A stretch of DNA of 64,000 nt, taken from assembly GCF_009725995.1 (NCBI RefSeq), contig NZ_RCNS01000002.1, forward strand, positions 372,001 to 436,000, in the 5' to 3' direction. A program made the position numbers and the translations under genes. Source of the DNA: Zobellia laminariae. GTDB taxonomy: Bacteria; Bacteroidota; Bacteroidia; Flavobacteriales; Flavobacteriaceae. Shown in pieces: positions 19,882 through 30,442 of the stretch (positions are counted from its first letter, which is position 1; every line of letters starts with the position of its first letter). A model generated the notes under the pieces. That model made no database searches, was not told the origin of the DNA, and saw nothing but the letters and a program-made list of their open reading frames with translations.

Positions 19882-20487
19882 TTATGTGATATCTACTCCG
19901 TAAATTCCTACAAAAATGTCCTTTATTTGCTCTGAATCCCTCTTTCTAACGGCAATGATTAGCTCACAATTCATCTCCATTTTTTGCGAAATAATCTCTA
20001 GATTTTTTTGTTTTATGACGCGCATTACCACGTCCATCTGAACGTATTCAAAGCGTATTTTATACTGATTTTGGACTATTTTTTCTACGATATTTGAGTT
20101 CTCTAGAGCAAGTTTTGCGGCCATTTTATAAGCGCTAATAAGCCCGCCTACTCCCAATTTTGTTCCTCCAAAAATACGGGCTACAGCAACAAGGGTATTG
20201 GTAACTTCAAAAGATTGTATTTGCCCATAAATGGGCATTCCGGCAGAATTATTGGGTTCTCCGTCATCGTTTGCGCGATAACTGAGCTGTTCAATACCCA
20301 TTTGCCATGCATAACATACGTGATTGGCGCTAGAGTGTTTCTTTTTAAGGTCTTCAATGATAATTTTTACCTCTTCTTCATTTTCAACAGGGAATGCGTA
20401 TCCGTAGAATTTACTTTTCTTTTCTTTAAAAAGTATTTCTTCAGAAGGTTTGGCAATCGTTTTGTATGTATCGGTCATATTGTCCAT
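19882..20487 (-). CDS. YigZ/IMPACT family protein
   Basis: About 201 residues with the IMPACT N-terminal domain (FKEKKSKFYGYAFPVENEEEV to GTKLGVGGLISAYKMAAKLAL) including the signature RANDDGEPNNSAGMPIYG near residue 75, and a C-terminal DUF1949-like ferredoxin domain. Members are thought to bind ribosomes or RNA; no reaction is established. I place the start at the ATG at 20487 because its A overlaps the stop of the EamA gene (TAATG); a second ATG at 20478 is a reasonable alternative. The frame upstream of 20487 runs back into the transporter gene. Confidence 0.9.
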   Translation of the reverse strand: MDNMTDTYKTIAKPSEEILFKEKKSKFYGYAFPVENEEEVKIIIEDLKKKHSSANHVCYAWQMGIEQLSYRANDDGEPNNSAGMPIYGQIQSFEVTNTLVAVARIFGGTKLGVGGLISAYKMAAKLALENSNIVEKIVQNQYKIRFEYVQMDVVMRVIKQKNLEIISQKMEMNCELIIAVRKRDSEQIKDIFVGIYGVDIT

Positions 20488-21350
20488 TAGCCAAAAGCAA
20501 CTAAAATTATACTGGTTACGGCTAATGCAATGCCGCCCCAATTTTTGGGACTTATTTTTTCTTCAAACAAAATGATGCCTAAAAGTGTAGTGAACATTAC
20601 TATTGCCACATTATTTATTGTAAAAACAGAAGAACTGTTCAATGTTTCATTTTGTAAGGCTTTAAGAAGGAAGTAAATAGAAAAATAATTTACCACGCCC
20701 AGTGCAATACCGCCAATTAGGGTATTTATATTGTATTTGGCTCTAAATTCAGCCGCTTTAAAAATCGTTATTAAAAGTCCTATAAATGCGGCCGAGGCAA
20801 ATACTGTGGCAGAAAATATTGGGTAATCTTCTTCTTTAATATGTATTTCTTGTATGTACTTTAAACTGGCGTCAATAACGCCAGAGCCTAAGAATACTAA
20901 TGCGGGTAAAATAAGCGCAGACTTTTTAAATTTTATCGCAGATTCTTTTAAGGCTGCAAAGTAGACCGCAGCTAGGGCCAGTAAAATGCCAATTACTTTT
21001 ATAGTGCCTAGTTCTTCATTATAAAGTAGTATGCCAAAAACGACGGGAATCACAAAAGACATCTTTGTAGCTACTGAAGTAACTGCAACGCCTACTTTTT
21101 GGGAGGCCATGGCCATGAGATTAAAAACAACTATAAAAAGTATGCCTAGAATAAATGTACCAAAGAACCAAGGTTTTTCTGGTACATCAAAAAAACTGGT
21201 TTCTCCTTTATATCGCATAAGGCCTACGCTAGAAGCCACAAAATAGTTGGTGACAATAGCAAAAAGCGTATTGACCTTAAACCGGGTGTATAGTTTAAAA
21301 ATAATAAAGATGAGGCTAGAAGCCAATATGCTCAAGGCAAGTGACGCCAT
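20487..21350 (-). CDS. EamA/DMT-family transporter
   Basis: A 287-residue inner-membrane protein with about ten hydrophobic helices in two homologous halves, as in the drug/metabolite transporter superfamily. The second half ends LLGIILFEEKISPKNWGGIALAVTSIILVAFG, the characteristic last two helices of EamA proteins, and the first half has the matching LLYNEELGTIKVIGILLALAAVYFA. Substrate is unknown; members export amino acids, nucleosides or other metabolites. Its start is one base beyond the HAD gene's stop, and its stop overlaps yigZ, so it is in the middle of a coupled run of minus-strand genes starting with ribD. Confidence 0.88.
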   Translation of the reverse strand: MASLALSILASSLIFIIFKLYTRFKVNTLFAIVTNYFVASSVGLMRYKGETSFFDVPEKPWFFGTFILGILFIVVFNLMAMASQKVGVAVTSVATKMSFVIPVVFGILLYNEELGTIKVIGILLALAAVYFAALKESAIKFKKSALILPALVFLGSGVIDASLKYIQEIHIKEEDYPIFSATVFASAAFIGLLITIFKAAEFRAKYNINTLIGGIALGVVNYFSIYFLLKALQNETLNSSSVFTINNVAIVMFTTLLGIILFEEKISPKNWGGIALAVTSIILVAFG

Positions 21351-21351
21351 C

Positions 21352-21957
21352 TTATAGTTTTGATTTTAATTGAACGATATCTTCTTTACCTACCTGAATG
21401 TTCCAACAGGTAATACCTAGCTTTTCAGCAGCATCTGTATTTTCTTTAGTATCGTCTATGAAAAAAGTTTCTTCGGCCTTTAGTCCATTTTCATCTAGAA
21501 CAAATTGATAAATTTCTGCATTAGGTTTTCTAAGGTTGATTTCGTGAGAGAGATAAAATTTTTCAAAAGGATTCTTAAATCGTTCGTATCTATCAGAACC
21601 CATTTTTTGTTCAACATGCGTAATATGCAAGTCGTTTGTATTGCTTAGGAGAAAGAGTCTATACTCGTCTTCTTTCGCAAGATTTTCAATGAATTCTAGT
21701 CGTTCTTCGGGAAAATCGAGTAGCATAGAATTCCATATATTTTCAATTTCTTCAGCACTAGCTTTTGGGTATTGAGACTGAAGTTGTGTTATGAACTCTT
21801 CAGAAGAAATTCCTCCCACTTCATAGATACCATTCAGCTCTATCATTTCAGGGGTTAGGTCTATAGAACCACCAAATTTCTCCATTTCACGAAATATGAT
21901 TCCTTTATCTAAATTGATGAATACATCGCCAAAATCGAAAATAATATTCTTAATCAT
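21352..21957 (-). CDS. HAD-superfamily phosphatase
   Basis: A 201-residue haloacid-dehalogenase hydrolase. Motif I is IIFDFGDVFINLDKG with the nucleophile Asp near residue 10; motif II LFLLSNTND near 100; motif III Lys in INLRKPNAEIY; and motif IV FFIDDTKENTDAAEKLG. The helical cap lies between motifs I and II. This is the YihX/epoxide-hydrolase-like subgroup, often sugar-phosphate or FMN phosphatases. It overlaps ribD by 8 bases; a phosphatase next to ribD might dephosphorylate the RibD product in riboflavin synthesis, a step served by HAD enzymes in several bacteria. That link is inference. Confidence 0.88.
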   Translation of the reverse strand: MIKNIIFDFGDVFINLDKGIIFREMEKFGGSIDLTPEMIELNGIYEVGGISSEEFITQLQSQYPKASAEEIENIWNSMLLDFPEERLEFIENLAKEDEYRLFLLSNTNDLHITHVEQKMGSDRYERFKNPFEKFYLSHEINLRKPNAEIYQFVLDENGLKAEETFFIDDTKENTDAAEKLGITCWNIQVGKEDIVQLKSKL

Positions 21958-23035
21958 TACTATATATTTTTAAGTTGTCCTTGTCAATAGATTTCGTGCT
22001 AATAATTTTTCCTTTGAGTTCTGGTGCTGGTATTCCTGTCTTAAATTGACTATCACCTATAAAAACTCTAGCTTCATCCCACAAACAGGAATCAATGAAA
22101 GTTTGCAAAGTCTGGCTTCCGCCTTCTATTAGAATGCTAGTAATATTTTCCTTATAAAGTACCTCGCAAATTTGCTGCGCTATATCCCCTTTAAAATCAA
22201 TTTGATGATAGGATACATTTTCAATTTGAAGAGGAGTATCTACTGTGTCGGTTAAAACCAAAGTAGGTATGCTTCCGTCCATTATATGATGGTCAGCACT
22301 TATTTTAAGTTTTCTATCCAATACAATTCGTGTTGGATTTTTGCCAGTGTATAAGCGCACATTTAATTTGGGATTGTCTTCCAGCACGGTATTGGTGCCA
22401 ACTAAAATGCTTTGTTCTTCGCTACGCCATTTATGTACGAGCTGTCGCGAATATGGATTAGTAATCCAATAGGGTTCTGGGTTCGTAGTCCGTTCTTCTT
22501 TTTTTGGTGCTATAAAACCATCGGCGGTTTGGGCCCATTTTAGAATGATATAAGGACGTTTTTTTTCTTGAAACATTAGAAAACGACGGTGATGTTCTCT
22601 GCACTTTAGTTCAAGGCAACCGGTAGTTACTTCACTTCCTGCATTTTTAAGTTTTTCTATTCCTTTGCCAGCTACTTTTGTATGTGGATCTATAAGGCCT
22701 ATAACAACTCTAGGAATGCCATGTTTGGCAATCAAATCTGCACAGGGTGGTGTTTTTCCATGATGAGAACAGGGTTCTAGGGTAACATATATAGTGGCAT
22801 GTTTAAGAAGTGTTTTGTCTACTACTGAATTTATAGCATTTACTTCTGCATGTGGCCCACCGTAGGGGCTCGTGAACCCTTCCCCTATAATCTTATCTTC
22901 ATGAACAATTACCGCACCTACCATTGGGTTGGGTGCCGTGGTTCCCAAACCATTTTTGGCAATTTCCAAACAACGTAGCATATAGCTTTCATCTCTGGAA
23001 AAGTTGTTTTTTGGTAGGGATTCGTTGTGCAACAT
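21950..23035 (-). CDS. ribD: Riboflavin biosynthesis bifunctional deaminase/reductase RibD
   Basis: A 361-residue two-domain enzyme. The N-terminal cytidine-deaminase-like domain has the zinc site GPHAEVNAI (His and catalytic Glu) and the paired Cys motif EPCSHHGKTPPC; the C-terminal RibD_C reductase domain begins near residue 160 (RPYIILKWAQTADGFIAP) and contains ILVGTNTVLEDNPKLNVR and ILIEGGSQTLQTF. It deaminates and reduces the pyrimidine made from GTP on the way to riboflavin. The ATG at 23035 is preferred to the upstream one at 23077, whose extra residues do not resemble the family. It heads the ribD-HAD-EamA-yigZ run. Confidence 0.94.
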   Translation of the reverse strand: MLHNESLPKNNFSRDESYMLRCLEIAKNGLGTTAPNPMVGAVIVHEDKIIGEGFTSPYGGPHAEVNAINSVVDKTLLKHATIYVTLEPCSHHGKTPPCADLIAKHGIPRVVIGLIDPHTKVAGKGIEKLKNAGSEVTTGCLELKCREHHRRFLMFQEKKRPYIILKWAQTADGFIAPKKEERTTNPEPYWITNPYSRQLVHKWRSEEQSILVGTNTVLEDNPKLNVRLYTGKNPTRIVLDRKLKISADHHIMDGSIPTLVLTDTVDTPLQIENVSYHQIDFKGDIAQQICEVLYKENITSILIEGGSQTLQTFIDSCLWDEARVFIGDSQFKTGIPAPELKGKIISTKSIDKDNLKIYSND

Positions 23036-23123
23036 AGGCTTGGTTGGTAGTATTTTATAAAGGTAACATACGCACATTTCTACGTATCTTCACGCTGTAA
23101 AAATAGAATTTTATTTATTGGAA

Positions 23124-23609
23124 ATGGGTGCAGTAAAAATTCGTAACATAAGAAAAGAGGATAACGAGCAAGTAGCAGCGTTGATTCGCAAGGTATTATT
23201 AGATTTAGGTGCGCCCAAAGTGGGCACGGCTTATGCAGATGTAACGCTTGATCATATGTTCGAAAATTATGATAAACCGCGTGCGGCATATTTTGTTGTT
23301 GAAGAAAATGAAACTATTTTGGGCTGCGCCGGAATTGCTCAATTAGATAATAGCGAGGATAATATTTGCGAGTTGCAGAAAATGTATTTTTTGGAGGAAG
23401 CAAGAGGACGCGGAATAGGTTCTGAAATGTTGAAGAAATGTTTGGAAAACGCAAAAGAATTCAATTTTAAGGAAATTTATTTGGAAACCATGCCTTATAT
23501 GAAAGCTGCTCAAAAGCTTTATGTAAGAATGGGATTTGAGTATATAGATAAGCCTTTGGGAGATACGGGTCACTATTCATGTCCCGTGTATATGCTCGCT
23601 AAATTATAA
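23124..23609 (+). CDS. GNAT family N-acetyltransferase
   Basis: A 161-residue acetyltransferase with the acetyl-CoA motif LQKMYFLEEARGRGIGSEMLKKCLE (about residues 85-110), KEIYLETMPYMKAAQKLYVRMGFEYID and a C-terminal HYSCPVYMLAKL. The form resembles small PanZ/ArgA-like GNATs found in many flavobacteria; substrate unknown. The ATG at 23124 follows a TTG at 23118 that could also start; the ATG is preferred. It is divergent from ribD with 88 bases between the starts, and it is followed 19 bases later by prmC. Confidence 0.86.
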   Translation: MGAVKIRNIRKEDNEQVAALIRKVLLDLGAPKVGTAYADVTLDHMFENYDKPRAAYFVVEENETILGCAGIAQLDNSEDNICELQKMYFLEEARGRGIGSEMLKKCLENAKEFNFKEIYLETMPYMKAAQKLYVRMGFEYIDKPLGDTGHYSCPVYMLAKL

Positions 23610-23628
23610 TGTATAGTTCCAATACGTA

Positions 23629-24492
23629 ATGGTCTTAAAAGAAATAAAGAATATTTATCACAAAGAGTTAGATGAGCTATATGCAAAGGAAGAGGTAGAT
23701 AGCTTCTTTTACTTACTAATAGAACACTACCTTAATTTGCAGCGTTTTGTTTTGGCCTTGCAGCCTAATTTAACTTTAACAAAAGAAGAGGAACAGCCAC
23801 TGTTTGAGGCCTTGTCAGAACTAAAGTTGCAACGGCCTGTTCAATATATAATAGGAAGTACAAGTTTTATGGACCTTGATTTTCAAGTAAACGAGAACGT
23901 GCTTATTCCTAGGCCGGAAACGGAAGACCTTATTCGTTGGATAATAGACGAAGTTAAAACTAGTGGTCCTGATAAAAAATCAGGCTTACGAATTTTAGAT
24001 ATTGGAACAGGTAGTGGATGTATTGCCATTTTGTTAGCTAAACTTTTACCCGATGCCAAGGTATTTGCTCTAGATGTTTCTGAAAAAGCACTGGAAACAG
24101 CTAAAAGGAATGCAGAACGAAACGCCGTAAAAGTCGAGTTTATTCTTGCTGATATTTTAAATTTTGATGGATTTGCTTCTAATTTTGATGTCATAGTCTC
24201 TAATCCTCCTTATGTTAGAGAGCTGGAAAAGAAAGAGATGCACAAAAACGTTTTGGAGCACGAGCCAGATTTAGCACTTTTTGTTTCAGATGAAAATCCA
24301 TTAGTATTTTATAAAGCGATAACGCAATTGGCTAAACAAACTCTTTCTGAGGAAGGAATGCTCTTTTTTGAAATCAATCAATATTTAGCAAAAGAAACGG
24401 AAGCACTTTTACATCAACATAATTTTATAGAAATTGAAGTCCGAAAAGATATATTTGGCAACGACCGAATGACAAAGGGCATCTTAGGGTGA
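23629..24492 (+). CDS. prmC: Release factor glutamine methyltransferase
   Basis: A 287-residue SAM-dependent enzyme (HemK family) that methylates the Gln of the GGQ motif in release factors RF1 and RF2. It has the helical N-terminal substrate domain (about 1-90), the SAM motif ILDIGTGSGCIAILLAKLLPDAKV and the diagnostic NPPY in VIVSNPPYVRELEKKEM, with NVLEHEPDLALF immediately after, the family's conserved spacing. It is upstream of ligA by 59 bases. No unusual feature. Confidence 0.96.
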   Translation: MVLKEIKNIYHKELDELYAKEEVDSFFYLLIEHYLNLQRFVLALQPNLTLTKEEEQPLFEALSELKLQRPVQYIIGSTSFMDLDFQVNENVLIPRPETEDLIRWIIDEVKTSGPDKKSGLRILDIGTGSGCIAILLAKLLPDAKVFALDVSEKALETAKRNAERNAVKVEFILADILNFDGFASNFDVIVSNPPYVRELEKKEMHKNVLEHEPDLALFVSDENPLVFYKAITQLAKQTLSEEGMLFFEINQYLAKETEALLHQHNFIEIEVRKDIFGNDRMTKGILG

Positions 24493-24548
24493 TTTAAAAT
24501 CAAAATATCCTAAAAACATATAGTAAGATTACAGAAACACTGAGTTAG

Positions 24549-26549
<2,001 letters not shown>

Positions 26550-26592
26550 TCTAGTTCAAATCTTAATCGGATTTATTATAAAGGGCATAGAA

Positions 26593-27828
26593 CTACTTTC
26601 TATGGTTTAAAAATTTGTACGTGCAATAGTGAAACGACAGTACAAAAATGACCACAAATAAATATTCCGAAAAATACGTGTTGGCTCCTAAGCCAAGACT
26701 AGGGTAGTACACAAAACAAAAGAGAAAACTAATCAAAGTAAGGGTTGTAAGTAATAATAGCATGCGCCAGTTACTTACAAGCTCTTGGTATGTCTTTTTG
26801 ATAAATAGAGGTTTCATGTCACTGTCAAAAAGTTGCATGAACATAGGCCAAATAAATAGTAAGGGTAAAGCAAATAAACGTGATTCCCGAGCAAAGGCAG
26901 TCATGAAAACCAGAGGTGTATTTATTATTAAAGTCAATAGAAAGGCGTAAACAAAGCTGTTTTGCCAAGCATCATTATTTTTTCTTTTTAGATAAAAATA
27001 AGTAAAATATAAAAATGGTCCTACGGTAATGAAAATTGATACAACGGACTCAACTATATTTTGTAAACTTTCAATATTCTCCAGAAAGCAAGAATATCTG
27101 CTGGCTATTTCAGTATGGGTAGCGTGCAATAGTCGTTGGTGATAAATGAAAAAGACAATATAACATCCGTAGAAAAAAATAGGAGATAGAATGATTAGGC
27201 TATTTTTTTTGAGGTTAGGCCACAGTTTTTTCCTTGGATGATTTTGGGTTCCCGGTAATAGTAAAATAAATGCAGGAAGTAGTAAAATGCTGGTCTCACG
27301 AGCTACAAGGGATAAAGAGAATACGATTACATACCAAAACCATTTGCGCCTAACAAAAGCCATAAAGGCGGTTAGCAAGAAGCAGTACTGCAAAGGTTCG
27401 TCATAGGTGAATACGGGTGGAAAAAAAGCAAACAAGATTGAAAATGATGTAAAAAACACCATCATATTAATCAATCCCTTTTTTTTGGTAGCCTTAAGAA
27501 TAAGAGATAATCTATAGATTAAAACACCGCTAAGACCAAATAGCAAGAAGTTTACAAAAATAAATGCATAACCTGGTTTTACTTTAAGGATACTTTGGGT
27601 GGTTTCAATTAACAAGGTGGTTAGAGGCCTTCTGGCAAAAGGTGCTATCTCTTTATGATAATCAATCTGCGATTGTAAAAAAACATGTGAAATTCGAGTA
27701 TTATTTTCGTTGAGCATGCTGTCCATATTCGGTAGCATATGAATGCCCAATATGAATAATGTGCAAATTAGTGCCAGCACATAGGGAAAAGGTCTCCAAA
27801 GGAGTAAGCTTCGTGATAGTTGAACCAT
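26593..27828 (-). CDS. Polytopic membrane protein resembling GT-C glycosyltransferases
   Basis: A 411-residue protein with roughly ten hydrophobic helices. After the first helix comes an extracytoplasmic loop (LPNMDSMLNENNTRISHVFLQSQIDYHKE) containing Asp and Glu residues, then FARRPLTTLL; in GT-C enzymes (ArnT, PMT, Alg-type) the first loop carries the catalytic acidic residue. A FTYDEPLQY motif and SLVARETSILLLP follow, similar to mannosyltransferase-like membrane proteins. I cannot identify the family firmly. It is divergent from the small gene at 27901, the starts being 72 bases apart, with a palindrome and promoter box between them. Confidence 0.6.
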   Translation of the reverse strand: MVQLSRSLLLWRPFPYVLALICTLFILGIHMLPNMDSMLNENNTRISHVFLQSQIDYHKEIAPFARRPLTTLLIETTQSILKVKPGYAFIFVNFLLFGLSGVLIYRLSLILKATKKKGLINMMVFFTSFSILFAFFPPVFTYDEPLQYCFLLTAFMAFVRRKWFWYVIVFSLSLVARETSILLLPAFILLLPGTQNHPRKKLWPNLKKNSLIILSPIFFYGCYIVFFIYHQRLLHATHTEIASRYSCFLENIESLQNIVESVVSIFITVGPFLYFTYFYLKRKNNDAWQNSFVYAFLLTLIINTPLVFMTAFARESRLFALPLLFIWPMFMQLFDSDMKPLFIKKTYQELVSNWRMLLLLTTLTLISFLFCFVYYPSLGLGANTYFSEYLFVVIFVLSFHYCTYKFLNHRK

Positions 27829-27841
27829 TAAAGCATACGGT

Positions 27842-27859
27842 TAATTTCAATCGAAATTA
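27842..27859. promoter_or_regulatory. Palindrome between divergent genes, candidate operator
   Basis: TAATTTC-aatc-GAAATTA, a perfect 7-bp inverted repeat that fills the spacer just left of the -7 element at 27862-27869. Its place between two divergent starts suggests a protein-binding site, though the regulator is unknown and AT-rich palindromes can occur by chance. Confidence 0.4.
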
Positions 27860-27861
27860 GG

Positions 27862-27869
27862 TATTTTTG
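27862..27869 (+). promoter_or_regulatory. Promoter -7 element for the gene at 27901
   Basis: TATTTTTG matches TANNTTTG and lies 31 bases before the ATG at 27901. Confidence 0.55.
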
Positions 27870-27900
27870 CATAGGAAAGAACAAATGATACTATAAATTG

Positions 27901-28203
27901 ATGGCTATACCTAAGACTTACGAAGATTTTGAACAAACATTAAGCGGTTCAACACCTCCAATGGATTGGTCTGAAGCACTGAAAGCCATGTGGTTTGCAA
28001 CAAATGACAATTGGGAAGCTTCACATGATATTGCTCAAGAAATGTTTAACGAAATAGGTAGTTGGATCCATGCATATTTACATCGTGTAGAAGGAGATGA
28101 ATTTAATGCTGGCTATTGGTATAGAAAGGCAGGAAGGTCGTTTCCGAAAATTTCACTAAAGCAAGAACAAAAAGAAATTACGGAGTATTTGTTGAAAAAC
28201 TAA
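27901..28203 (+). CDS. Small conserved acidic soluble protein, function unknown
   Basis: A 100-residue protein without signal peptide or membrane helix, rich in Trp and Tyr (MDWSEALKAMWFATNDNWEASHDIAQEM) and ending with a helical EITEYLL tail. It includes GSWIHAYLHRVEGDEFNAGYWYRKAGR, a compact pattern I associate with conserved hypothetical proteins found in several Gram-negative groups; no function is known to me. The ATG at 27901 is preferred over the adjacent TTG at 27898. Its stop codon abuts the stop of the convergent acetyltransferase gene with no base between. Confidence 0.78.
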   Translation: MAIPKTYEDFEQTLSGSTPPMDWSEALKAMWFATNDNWEASHDIAQEMFNEIGSWIHAYLHRVEGDEFNAGYWYRKAGRSFPKISLKQEQKEITEYLLKN

Positions 28204-28656
28204 CTAGGTAAGGGCTTTCTTAAAGCAGACACTATTTTCCATACCTTCATACTGACCATAATTAGGTATTACCTGATATTTATTTTTGGTATAAAGGGCT
28301 ATAGCTTCTGGTTGGCGCTTACCTGTTTCTAAAATGCAATACTTATATTTTAGTTCAGTTGCCCATTCTTCTAGTTCTTTTAAAAGTAAAGAGGCAATTC
28401 CTTGACCTCGGGTTTCGGGAGAAACGTACATGCGTTTTACTTCTACAGAAATAGAATCTACTCTTTTTATGGCTCCACAGCCTACTGCTATATCGTCTAT
28501 ATAAGCAATTACTACTTGGTTAAGACTTTCTATTCCGTTGTATTGATGATAGAAGTCGTGCTCATCACCATCGGTATGGCTTAAATAAGCATCTAGTTTG
28601 GCAACCAAACCAGAAAAATGGTCGTTTTTAAATGTGGTTCGTTCAATTCTAACCAT
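28204..28656 (-). CDS. GNAT family N-acetyltransferase
   Basis: A 150-residue acetyltransferase. The core carries AYIDDIAVGCGAIKRVD, VEVKRMYVSPETRGQGIASLLLKELEEWA (acetyl-CoA site, about residues 73-100) and CILETGKRQPEAIALYTKNKYQVIPNYGQY, close to small amino-acid or antibiotic-modifying GNATs of the MarR-associated type. The ending GMENSVCFKKAL is typical of that subgroup. Substrate unknown. It begins 2 bases after the stop of the metallophosphatase gene and is the last gene of that minus-strand run. Confidence 0.88.
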   Translation of the reverse strand: MVRIERTTFKNDHFSGLVAKLDAYLSHTDGDEHDFYHQYNGIESLNQVVIAYIDDIAVGCGAIKRVDSISVEVKRMYVSPETRGQGIASLLLKELEEWATELKYKYCILETGKRQPEAIALYTKNKYQVIPNYGQYEGMENSVCFKKALT

Positions 28657-28658
28657 AA

Positions 28659-29570
28659 TTAAACATGTATAGTTACACCAGAAGCATTGCTGTTTTTTGA
28701 ACCGTCAAAGTAAAAATCAATTCGGCCTAAATTAATTCCAAAACAACCTACTTGATTAACTAAAACATTTCTTCCTAATTTGTTTTCTACAATGGTAGGT
28801 TTGTCAAGAAAAGTATGGGTATGGCCGCCAATAATTAAATCAGTGTATTCAAGAGCGGTAGCCATTGCAAGATCATGTGGTTTTTGTGAATCTTTATATT
28901 CGTAACCTAAATGAGATAGGCAGACGATAAGGTCACAATTCTCTTCGTTTTTTAATGTGCGTTCCGTGTCTTGTGCAATTTCTATGGGATTGTTGTATCC
29001 CGTTTCTTTGTACAGTTTTTTGGTAACTAGGCCATTTAATTCAATACCTAATCCATAAACTCCTATTTTAATTCCGTCAACAGTGTAGGTTTTGTATGGT
29101 TTGACCTGGCCGTCCATGACCGTATTTTTAAAATCGTAATTGGCGTTGATCATCTCAAAATCAGCATTTGGCATCTGGGCCAATAAACCATCAATTCCGT
29201 TGTCAAAATCATGGTTGCCTATAGTGGCCGCATCATATTTTAGCAGGCTCATGAGTTTAAACTCCAACTCACCGCCATAAAAATTAAAATAAGGTGTTCC
29301 CTGAAAAATATCACCTGCATCAAAAAGTAATGTATTCGGATTTTCTTTTCTAATGCTCTCTACCAAAGTGGCGCGCCTTGCTAGTCCACCAAGATTAGGA
29401 AACTCGGAATGATCTGTAGGGAAAGGGTCTATGTGGCTGTGTACATCGTTTGTGTGTAAAATGGTGATGTGTTTTTTTACATCGCCAAAGCAAGAGCTTA
29501 AAGAAAGTCCCCCTAAGCCAACAAGCGCACTTGAGGCCGTCGTGTTTTTAATGAATTTTCTTCTGTTCAT
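28659..29570 (-). CDS. 5'-nucleotidase-family metallophosphatase, catalytic half
   Basis: A 303-residue exported enzyme with a twin-arginine signal (NRRKFIKN), a hydrophobic stretch and the lipobox LSSC (Cys27), so probably a Tat-exported lipoprotein. The calcineurin-like fold shows all metal-binding motifs: ILHTNDVHSH, FDAGDIFQG, TIGNHDFDNG, CLSHLGYE and IGGHTHTF. It corresponds to the N-terminal catalytic domain of UshA/5'-nucleotidase only; the nucleotide-binding C-terminal domain is encoded by the separate upstream gene at 29636. It likely removes phosphate from nucleotides outside the cytoplasm together with that partner. Confidence 0.92.
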   Translation of the reverse strand: MNRRKFIKNTTASSALVGLGGLSLSSCFGDVKKHITILHTNDVHSHIDPFPTDHSEFPNLGGLARRATLVESIRKENPNTLLFDAGDIFQGTPYFNFYGGELEFKLMSLLKYDAATIGNHDFDNGIDGLLAQMPNADFEMINANYDFKNTVMDGQVKPYKTYTVDGIKIGVYGLGIELNGLVTKKLYKETGYNNPIEIAQDTERTLKNEENCDLIVCLSHLGYEYKDSQKPHDLAMATALEYTDLIIGGHTHTFLDKPTIVENKLGRNVLVNQVGCFGINLGRIDFYFDGSKNSNASGVTIHV

Positions 29571-29635
29571 AAAACTATATATTTTGTTGAATGTGAAGGT
29601 AAATTGTCACATCCGTAACGTTTCGTTTTTCGGTG

Positions 29636-30400
29636 CTAATCCAGTTTAATAAATCTATTATCAACAACAGGTTTCAGCGTGTCTGTTTTCTTAAAATAAT
29701 CAATCATAGCATTTCTAATGAGATAATCGGTATTTGTGATGTTTAGAGCGTCTTCAAAAAAGACCATGCTATCTCCTCCGTTTACCAAATAGTTAGATGT
29801 TGCTACATAATAAATTTTATCTTTTTGCAGAGGCTTGCCTTGAATGGAAATAGATTGTATCTCATTTTTAGCATCTAAGATTAGTTGTAACCCAGCTATA
29901 GGATGAGGACGACCAGAATCTCTTAAATAAGACGCCAATTTTAATATAGAACTGCCTTTAAGTTCGGCCACCACTATAGAATTTTCAAAGGGCATGACTT
30001 CAAAAGCGGTACGTGAAGAAACATTTCCTTTAGAAATTAAAGAGCGAATACCACCATGGTTCAGTAAAACAAGGTCAATTGTGTGTCCCGTTCTTGATTT
30101 AAAAATAGGGTTGGCTTCGGACAAAACAATATCCGCCATTAAGTTTCCTGCCGTGGTATTTAGTTCTCCGTCCGTTTTTGAAATAGGGTAGGGAGCATAG
30201 GCCAGTGTGCTGTCAAGAACTCGATTTATCCTTTCGCGATAGGGCTTTACCAGTGTTTCTATAGATTCTGTAGTTGCTAATGAACTGTCTATAACTATCT
30301 GTTTTGCATCTATCTTTTGAAGGTTGGGCTGTTGCTCACCACAAGAATACAAAAATAAAAATGTTACAAATACAACAAAGTGTTTTATTTTTAAAACCAT
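29636..30400 (-). CDS. 5'-nucleotidase C-terminal domain lipoprotein
   Basis: A 254-residue protein with a lipoprotein signal (hydrophobic stretch, then LYSC with Cys20). The body matches the substrate-binding domain of UshA-like 5'-nucleotidases: TTAGNLMADIVL, LLNHGGIRSLI, FENSIVVAELKGSSILKL and YYVATSNYLVNGGDSMVFF, the segments that stack on the nucleobase. It lacks the metal site, which is provided by the next gene (65 bases downstream). The two together equal one UshA. Both are lipidated, so they may sit side by side on the same membrane. Confidence 0.9.
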   Translation of the reverse strand: MVLKIKHFVVFVTFLFLYSCGEQQPNLQKIDAKQIVIDSSLATTESIETLVKPYRERINRVLDSTLAYAPYPISKTDGELNTTAGNLMADIVLSEANPIFKSRTGHTIDLVLLNHGGIRSLISKGNVSSRTAFEVMPFENSIVVAELKGSSILKLASYLRDSGRPHPIAGLQLILDAKNEIQSISIQGKPLQKDKIYYVATSNYLVNGGDSMVFFEDALNITNTDYLIRNAMIDYFKKTDTLKPVVDNRFIKLD

Positions 30401-30442
30401 ATTTCGTTTTATCTTAGCGCCATATTATGCGTGGAGATTCTT

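Noticed and set aside
26586..26604. CATAGAA/TTCTATG inverted repeat as a ligA terminator
   Set aside because: The stem is short, AT-rich and overlaps the end of the convergent coding region with no T run.
28659..30400. Frameshifted single UshA gene
   Set aside because: The two halves are in reverse order for a broken fusion and each has a complete export signal and start.
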